DNA of 64,000 nucleotides from Deinococcus hopiensis KR-140 (GTDB lineage Bacteria > Deinococcota > Deinococci > Deinococcales > Deinococcaceae), in assembly GCF_900176165.1 (NCBI RefSeq), contig NZ_FWWU01000002.1, positions 186,001 through 250,000 of the forward strand, in the 5' to 3' direction. The position numbers and the translations under genes were made by a program. Shown one piece after another: positions 59,319-64,000 of this stretch (the first letter of the stretch is position 1; each line of letters begins with the position of its first letter). The notes under the pieces were generated by a model. It had not been told where the DNA came from, did not search any database, and worked only from the letters and a program-made list of their open reading frames with translations.

Positions 59319-59658
59319 TGCAAGGGGTCGGGTTCACGCTGCTTTTCCTCCGGGATCTGACCGCTGATGTGCCGCATCTCCGGGAACTGCTTTTGTGCTT
59401 TCAAAGACCATTCCCGCAACGCACCGCGGCTTTCTCTTCAAGTAAGGCGTGGTTCGCTGTTCCTCTGGCGGTCACCATCTGTCGGGGTAGGGCAAGGGCG
59501 GCCTGCGTCCACTTTTGATACGAGTAGCGGATAGACTCCGTAGCGCAGAGGGCGGAGCTCGTGGAAGCGATGTACGCCACGTCCATGAAGTCATGGACGT
59601 GTTGTTCGCAACACTGTGGACTTTTGTCAAGGCAGAGGCGTTCTATCGAAATTAACCA
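59319..59658. other. 340-bp gap before the LysR gene
   Basis: No gene recognised. A repeated short word CCATGAAGTCATGG-like palindrome is present near 59582-59596. The LysR promoter begins at 59659. Confidence 0.35.
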
Positions 59659-59669
59659 TAGAATGCTTC
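59659..59669 (+). promoter_or_regulatory. -10 element of a leaderless LysR transcript
   Basis: TAGAAT at 59659-59664 lies five bases before ATG 59670. No Shine-Dalgarno is present. This spacing is typical of leaderless genes in Deinococcus. Confidence 0.5.
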
Positions 59670-60662
59670 ATGGCCTCTCGCCCACCTTGGCCCTATGGGT
59701 CTTCCCCTTTGCTGCGCACCCCCTTATCTGCCCTGCTGGCCGTGGCCGAAAACGGGAGTTTCAGTGAAGCTGCAGCGAGACTCGGCCTGGCTCAATCCAC
59801 CCTCAGCTACGCTGTGCGGCAGGCAGAAGACGCGCTGGGGGTCATCATCTTTGAGCGGGGACGACACGGCGCGCGGCTGACCCCTGCCGGTCAGGCAGTT
59901 ATGGTTCACGCCCGCCACGCTGCCCTGGCGGTAGAGGCCATGCAGCTCACGGCCCACGGTCAACTCAGCGGGACACTCCGCGTCGCGGCCTGCCGCAGCA
60001 TCCTCAAACATGTGGTTACGCCTGCCCTGCGGACCTTCAACGCCCGGTACCCACAGGTCGAGGTGGTGGTGACCGATACCCGCGGCGAACACGAAGAGGT
60101 GGCCCACCTGGTCACCAGCGGTGCGGTGCACCTCGGACTGGGGCGCCTGCCCATGCCGGCCGGCCTGGTGACAGCTCCGGTCGTCGCCGACGAATACCTG
60201 CTCGTGACCGCTGCCTCCGCGCCACCGCTACGTACGTGGGATGACCTTCACGCAGGCCGTTACATCGTCTGCGAAGAAGACTGTGCGCCGTACGTGGCCG
60301 CGCACATTGCCAGGCACTCCAGGCCTCCCCATGCGGCGGTTCGGCTCAGTGATCCTGGAGTGGTCCTCGGTCTGGTTGCCGAAGGCCACGGCTTCACCAT
60401 CCTGAGCCGACTGGTGGTCACGCCCCTTCCCAGCGGACTGCGTACCGAGTCCTTGCCCACACCGTTATGGCGATCCACCGGGCTCGTGACGACGGAGGCG
60501 GGCGTGTGCCATCCACTGGCCACGGCTTTCCAGCAGTTCGTGCTTACGCCAGAGGCCGTGAGAGATCAGGTCGGGAGTCTGGCACGGCTGCTGCACTTCC
60601 CGGAACCTCTGCCGGCAAAAGCGGCTCCCTCCTCTCAGCCTGTTGCGTCGGCGCCCGTTTGA
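59670..60662 (+). CDS. LysR-family transcriptional regulator
   Basis: 330 residues. HTH PLSALLAVAENGSFSEAAAR, LGLAQSTLSYAVRQAEDALGVIIFERGRHGARLTPAGQ; substrate-binding domain (about 100-300) with LSGTLRVAACRSI and CEEDCAPYVAAH. LysR proteins activate or repress a divergent target in response to a small metabolite. The divergent neighbour here is only the VOC relic, so its target may be lost. Two Cys (ACRS, CEEDC) in the effector domain leave room for redox sensing. Confidence 0.9.
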   Translation: MASRPPWPYGSSPLLRTPLSALLAVAENGSFSEAAARLGLAQSTLSYAVRQAEDALGVIIFERGRHGARLTPAGQAVMVHARHAALAVEAMQLTAHGQLSGTLRVAACRSILKHVVTPALRTFNARYPQVEVVVTDTRGEHEEVAHLVTSGAVHLGLGRLPMPAGLVTAPVVADEYLLVTAASAPPLRTWDDLHAGRYIVCEEDCAPYVAAHIARHSRPPHAAVRLSDPGVVLGLVAEGHGFTILSRLVVTPLPSGLRTESLPTPLWRSTGLVTTEAGVCHPLATAFQQFVLTPEAVRDQVGSLARLLHFPEPLPAKAAPSSQPVASAPV

Positions 60663-60870
60663 CCCGGCGATGGCGCGCGTCCCTGATCGCAGCCCCCGGG
60701 ACAGAACCGACTTCCCCTGCCAGAGACTGCATCGAACCATTCGATTCGACTGGCCCCAGCGATAGGCCGTGTAGATTGTGCCGCCGCCGCCAGCCTTGTC
60801 ATAGTGAACGGAAATCTATTCTGGAACCGGACCGTGGCGCTGGATGCCCCTGCTCCGGCTGGGGGAAATC

Positions 60871-62094
60871 ATGCCGCCAAAGCCTGTTGGGCAGTCACTG
60901 AAGAAAACGAGTCTCTGCGCGTTGGGCCTGCTCACGTTGTCGCCCGCAGGGTGGGCCGGAGGTGGGAACCCGCCCCAGGGCCAGTTCCTGCCTCCCCTTC
61001 CCTCCGTGAACAGACAGGCCCGACCCCGGCTGACCGCAGCGGTCACCGACGGCACGGGAGCCGCCGTGATTGCCTGGACGCAACAGGAAGTGACGGCAGG
61101 CGGATACACGGCTGGTACGGATCATCTTTATGCTGCCCGGTTGGACCAGCGGGGCTGGACTTCCCTGGGCGGCATTCTGAATGAGGACGTCCGGCATAAC
61201 GCCTCACGGCTTCAGGCCCAGGTGGGGCCAGACGGACAACCCTGGCTGGGCTGGGCGGAAGACGCGGGGATCGCGCATGTGGACTCGACCCTCCTGAGTC
61301 ACTGGGACGGGCACGCCTGGTCACCCACCGCGAAGTACGCACTGCGGCGTAACCTCAGTGACGCTGGGAAATTCAGTGCCTTCGCCGTGCAACAGAACGG
61401 CGCGCCGTTTATTGTCTGGACGAACATCTACTATCCGGGAGCGCTGGGGGCGGTGTTGCAGGTCGGCGACCGGGCTGAACCCTCCTGGTCGTTCAGCCCG
61501 CCCCTCAATGTCAGCCTGAAGCGTCACGCCTTCTTTCCAGCAGCGGCCGCGGGGAACATGGCAACCCGTTACGCGGCGTGGATGGAGGGAGACGTGGCCC
61601 ACAGTGACCTCTGGGTGGCCGAGCAACGCCCCGGCGGTGCATGGACCCGGCTGGGCGGGGCCCTGAACGTTCATCCTGGAACCTACGCGGCCTCCCCAGT
61701 AATGAAGCTGACCCGTGAGGGCAGGCCGGTCGTGGCCTGGCTGGAGGACAGTGGCGGCAGAGACCAGGTCTTTGTCAAACGCTGGAATGGCCACCGCTGG
61801 GTGGCTCTCGGGCAAGCCCTGAACGTCGAGCCGGGTACGCTGGCCTTCCGGCCGGCGCTGGCGCTGGACGGACAAGGCAACCCGGTGGTGACCTGGGCGG
61901 AACAACTCGGCCAGGAACCGGAGCGGGTTTACGTCCGCCGTTGGACGGGCGAAAAGTGGACCGTGCTCGGAGGGAGGGCCCTGAACACGGTGGCGAAGCA
62001 CCGGGCCTACCAACCCAGCGTGACCGTGGACGGGTCTGGCCACGCGGTGGTGGTGTGGTGTGAGGATGCCCGTGTATTCGTGAAACGCTTCTGA
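60871..62094 (+). CDS. Secreted repeat protein, propeller-like
   Basis: 407 residues; GGGGG precedes ATG 60871 at 7 nt. Signal peptide (LCALGLLTLSPAGWAGGG). The mature part is five to six repeats of about 50 residues with the shared pattern W-x-x-LGG-x-LNV, then DGxGxPVVAWxE and VFVKRWNGHRWVALGQALNV, a layout typical of beta-propeller or Kelch/BNR-like sheets. No catalytic motif. Probably an extracellular binding or structural protein. Monocistronic. Confidence 0.78.
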   Translation: MPPKPVGQSLKKTSLCALGLLTLSPAGWAGGGNPPQGQFLPPLPSVNRQARPRLTAAVTDGTGAAVIAWTQQEVTAGGYTAGTDHLYAARLDQRGWTSLGGILNEDVRHNASRLQAQVGPDGQPWLGWAEDAGIAHVDSTLLSHWDGHAWSPTAKYALRRNLSDAGKFSAFAVQQNGAPFIVWTNIYYPGALGAVLQVGDRAEPSWSFSPPLNVSLKRHAFFPAAAAGNMATRYAAWMEGDVAHSDLWVAEQRPGGAWTRLGGALNVHPGTYAASPVMKLTREGRPVVAWLEDSGGRDQVFVKRWNGHRWVALGQALNVEPGTLAFRPALALDGQGNPVVTWAEQLGQEPERVYVRRWTGEKWTVLGGRALNTVAKHRAYQPSVTVDGSGHAVVVWCEDARVFVKRF

Positions 62095-62272
62095 ACAGTC
62101 GAAACGGCAACCGGCTGGCAGAGCGCTGCAGGAACAGCAACGACGCCTGCCGACCTCCAGGCTCGCGGATCTGCCCTCCACCTCTGCGCTGGCGCGGCAC
62201 CTTCCCTGGCGACAGTTCACCCTTCGGGAGTCCCTGAGCACCTGGGTGGGAGGAGGCAATAAGGATTGGGGT

Positions 62273-62293
62273 AGATCAGTTATAAAGCAACTG
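62273..62293. repeat. Small inverted repeat
   Basis: ATCAGTT and AACTGAT (7 bp) around ATAAAGC, just left of the intergenic repeat copy B. Confidence 0.4.
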
Positions 62294-62301
62294 ATTTACC
62301 T

Positions 62302-62373
62302 GAGCGAGCAGGAAAAACGGTGGCACAGAGGAGTTCCCGGAGCGGATGTAATGGATTACACCGGAACCGTATC
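62302..62373 (-). repeat. Intergenic repeat, copy B
   Basis: Read on the minus strand it has GGTTCCGGT, ATCCATTACATCC and CACCGTTTTTCCTGCTCGCT, matching 34157-34237. Confidence 0.55.
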
Positions 62374-62628
62374 AGGCGAGGATTCCGGATGTGACCTGTC
62401 CGGAGGGTGAAGGCCTCCAGGCGTGCATCTGCGGGTTGAAAGCGCGCCCCGCACCGACGACATTCAGGGCAGCATGAGACCGACCTCGAGCACCATCAGA
62501 ACGCCCTCACCCACAACTGGTCTTGCGGGCAGCATCCAGAACAACGGGGTTGTCGAGCCGTGCAGAAGGGGTCTTCAGGAAACGTTTGGTCCAGGGGAGC
62601 GGCCAGCGTCGGGTGGGGGCAGCCCTGA
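62374..62628. other. Short gap, nothing recognised
   Basis: 255 bp between the repeat and the HD-GYP stop; no supported feature. Confidence 0.4.
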
Positions 62629-63741
62629 TTACCCTGTTCGTGCGCAGGCGGCTGCCGCCACCGGGTGCGGCGCGTCCTCACGGCGCATCAGCTCGCAAAA
62701 GACCTGGGCAATGGCGGGATCAAAGTGGCTTCCTGCGCTGCGCTCAATTTCCGCGAGGGTTTCCTCGTGCGCCCACGGCTTGTGGTAGGGCCGGTCACTC
62801 ACGAGGGCGTCATACACGTCGCACACGGCGAAGATGCGCGCCTCCTGGGGGATGGCCTCACCCGCCAGACCGCGCGGGTAGCCACGTCCGTCCCAGCGTT
62901 CGTGGTGTGAGCCGATCACCGCCAGTGACGGCTCGGGCAGGAAATTGAGGGCCCGCGCGAACCGTTCGCCCGCCAGCACGTGCGACTGCATGGTCAGCCA
63001 CTCGTGCGCTTCGAGCTTGCCCGGTTTGAGCAGCACGTGGTCCGGCACCGCCACCTTGCCGATGTCGTGCAGGTACGCACCCCAGCGCAGGTGCTGAAGC
63101 TGCGCCGCCTGGAGTCCCAGGGCACCGCCCAGCGCCACGGCGAGGACGGTGACGCGGTCGGTGTGGCCACCTGTTTCGGTATCGCGGGCTTCGAGCATCA
63201 GTCCCAGGGCCCGCAGGGCAGCCTCGTGCGCCTTACGCAGGCTTTCTTCGGTGATCAGCCGCACCGCGAGCAGCCCGATGGCCCCCGCGAGGGCAGCGAA
63301 CAGCTCGGCGTCGTCTTCATGCCAGGAATGGGCGGAGTGCACGTACATCACGAATGCCCCCACCAGACGGGCCTCAGCGTCCAGGACAGGCGCGATGGCG
63401 AGGGCCCCTACCCCGTGGGCCGGAAAGTCAGCTGTATCGGGGTCCATCCACGTGTTGTCGTAAAACAGCGGCGCCTGGGCTGCGCGCAGCGCCCGGAGCA
63501 GCGGGCTTCCCTGAGGGATGGCCTGGCCCGCAAGTCCCGGCGCGCCCACCACGCCCCGGGTGACGAATTCACCCGCGTCCGAGAGCTGTACGTACGCGGC
63601 GCCCTCGGCATGCGTGCGCTCGACCAGCGCGTGCAGGGCAGGCAAGACGGCGGAAGGCACGTCGTAGGCGGTCAGGGCACAGCGCATGACTTCCATGATG
63701 GTGGCTGCCGCAGCGGTACGGTGGTCGGTCTGAAGTGGCAC
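62629..63741 (-). CDS. GAF-HD-GYP cyclic-di-GMP phosphodiesterase
   Basis: 370 residues from GTG 63741, with AGGAGG 7 nt upstream. GAF domain (about 20-165: YVQLSDAGEFVTRGVVG, IAPVLDAEARLVGAFVMYVH) followed by HD-GYP (about 180-355) with LEARDTETGGHTDRV, HD in YLHDIGKVAVPDHVLLKPG, SHHERWDGRGYPRGLAG and CDVYDALVSDRPYHK. All catalytic residues intact. It should degrade cyclic-di-GMP under control of a GAF ligand, counteracting the two GGDEF proteins 5-8 kb away. Confidence 0.92.
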   Translation of the reverse strand: MPLQTDHRTAAAATIMEVMRCALTAYDVPSAVLPALHALVERTHAEGAAYVQLSDAGEFVTRGVVGAPGLAGQAIPQGSPLLRALRAAQAPLFYDNTWMDPDTADFPAHGVGALAIAPVLDAEARLVGAFVMYVHSAHSWHEDDAELFAALAGAIGLLAVRLITEESLRKAHEAALRALGLMLEARDTETGGHTDRVTVLAVALGGALGLQAAQLQHLRWGAYLHDIGKVAVPDHVLLKPGKLEAHEWLTMQSHVLAGERFARALNFLPEPSLAVIGSHHERWDGRGYPRGLAGEAIPQEARIFAVCDVYDALVSDRPYHKPWAHEETLAEIERSAGSHFDPAIAQVFCELMRREDAPHPVAAAACARTG

Positions 63742-64000
63742 GTGAGAACCTCCTGCTTACCCACCAGCTTAACCGTACCTTCATCTCTACGACAGACGCC
63801 CGATGGGGGGAAACCTGTGCGTTCTGCCTCTTGCCAGGGGAGCCAACCCCAGGGTGAACCGCTCCCGGAGATGGTCGTGCTTCCTTGGAACACATCAGAA
63901 GCGGACTCTCCGCCTCCGCGGTGAGGTGGGCACCCAGCAATTCAGGGAACAATAAGTGCGCTCGGCTATGTCGATGCCCACCCAACCTGGATGAGGCGAA
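63742..64000. other. Right edge, no gene seen
   Basis: 259 bp upstream of the HD-GYP gene; its promoter must lie here but I cannot place it. No coding frame is supported. Confidence 0.4.

Noticed and set aside
61321..62259. 312-codon minus-strand frame opposite the repeat protein
   Set aside because: No signal, no family, and the plus-strand gene has a signal peptide, ribosome site and repeats.

Overview
The window looks like part of a large plasmid (megaplasmid or secondary replicon) of a Deinococcus-type bacterium. Evidence: an iteron origin beside a RepA-type initiator gene (50.8-52.7 kb); a GC-rich background; many short, decayed genes; and families common in Deinococcus (DUF4397, HEAT-like repeats, multi-PAS/GAF kinases, HD-GYP and GGDEF proteins, minor pilins, IS701, IS6, IS982 and IS630 elements). 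No rRNA, intact tRNA or CRISPR array was seen. The genus call is inferred from protein style and has not been checked by database search.

Layout. 0-9.5 kb: two DUF4397 secreted-protein genes point at each other and bracket an OmpR/kinase pair, a dead tryptophan dioxygenase gene, a receiver fragment, an IS982-type element and a three-gene secreted/membrane module (DUF3500, EF-hand protein, HupE-like). 9.7-19 kb: an IS6-type element, a large GAF/PAS sensor kinase translationally coupled to a receiver-HD-GYP protein, a frameshifted IS701 element with CTAG duplications, and a group II intron remnant that keeps a good domain V. 19-22.7 kb: a four-gene, lower-GC minor-pilin operon with its own terminator. 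22.8-30.2 kb: an NmrA-like pseudogene, a broken IS4-like transposase, an MFS exporter with a divergent TetR regulator and a palindromic operator, a luciferase-like oxidoreductase, scars of a DNA methylase and of an alpha/beta hydrolase, and an epimerase. 30.5-36 kb: a GntR regulator, two tandem stand-alone receivers, a tRNA-like 3' fragment, an IS630 relic and an orphan OmpR regulator. 36-43.4 kb: a phosphotransferase, a MerR/carboxymuconolactone decarboxylase divergent pair with a 19-bp-spacer promoter, an IS3 copy, an SDR/TetR pair sharing a perfect compound palindrome, and a decayed HEAT-like gene. 43.5-50.2 kb: an LCP cell-wall protein, several relics, a TapB-like secreted protein and a DEAD-box RNA helicase. 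50.2-54.5 kb: a DUF4253 relic, the iteron origin and repA, and a DinB-family protein. 54.5-64 kb: a Pol IV fragment, two membrane diguanylate cyclases, a LysR regulator, a secreted repeat protein and a GAF-HD-GYP phosphodiesterase.

How it works together. Signalling dominates: six receivers (one degenerate), two sensor kinases, two GGDEF and two HD-GYP proteins suggest that much of the replicon's surviving function is cyclic-di-GMP and stress signalling. Four regulator/target pairs (TetR/MFS, MerR/CMD, TetR/SDR and the RepA/iteron system) have visible cis-sites. About fifteen relics show that the replicon is losing genes, with IS activity and small frameshifts as the visible causes. The least-described intact units are the DUF3500/EF-hand/HupE module and the low-GC pilin operon.
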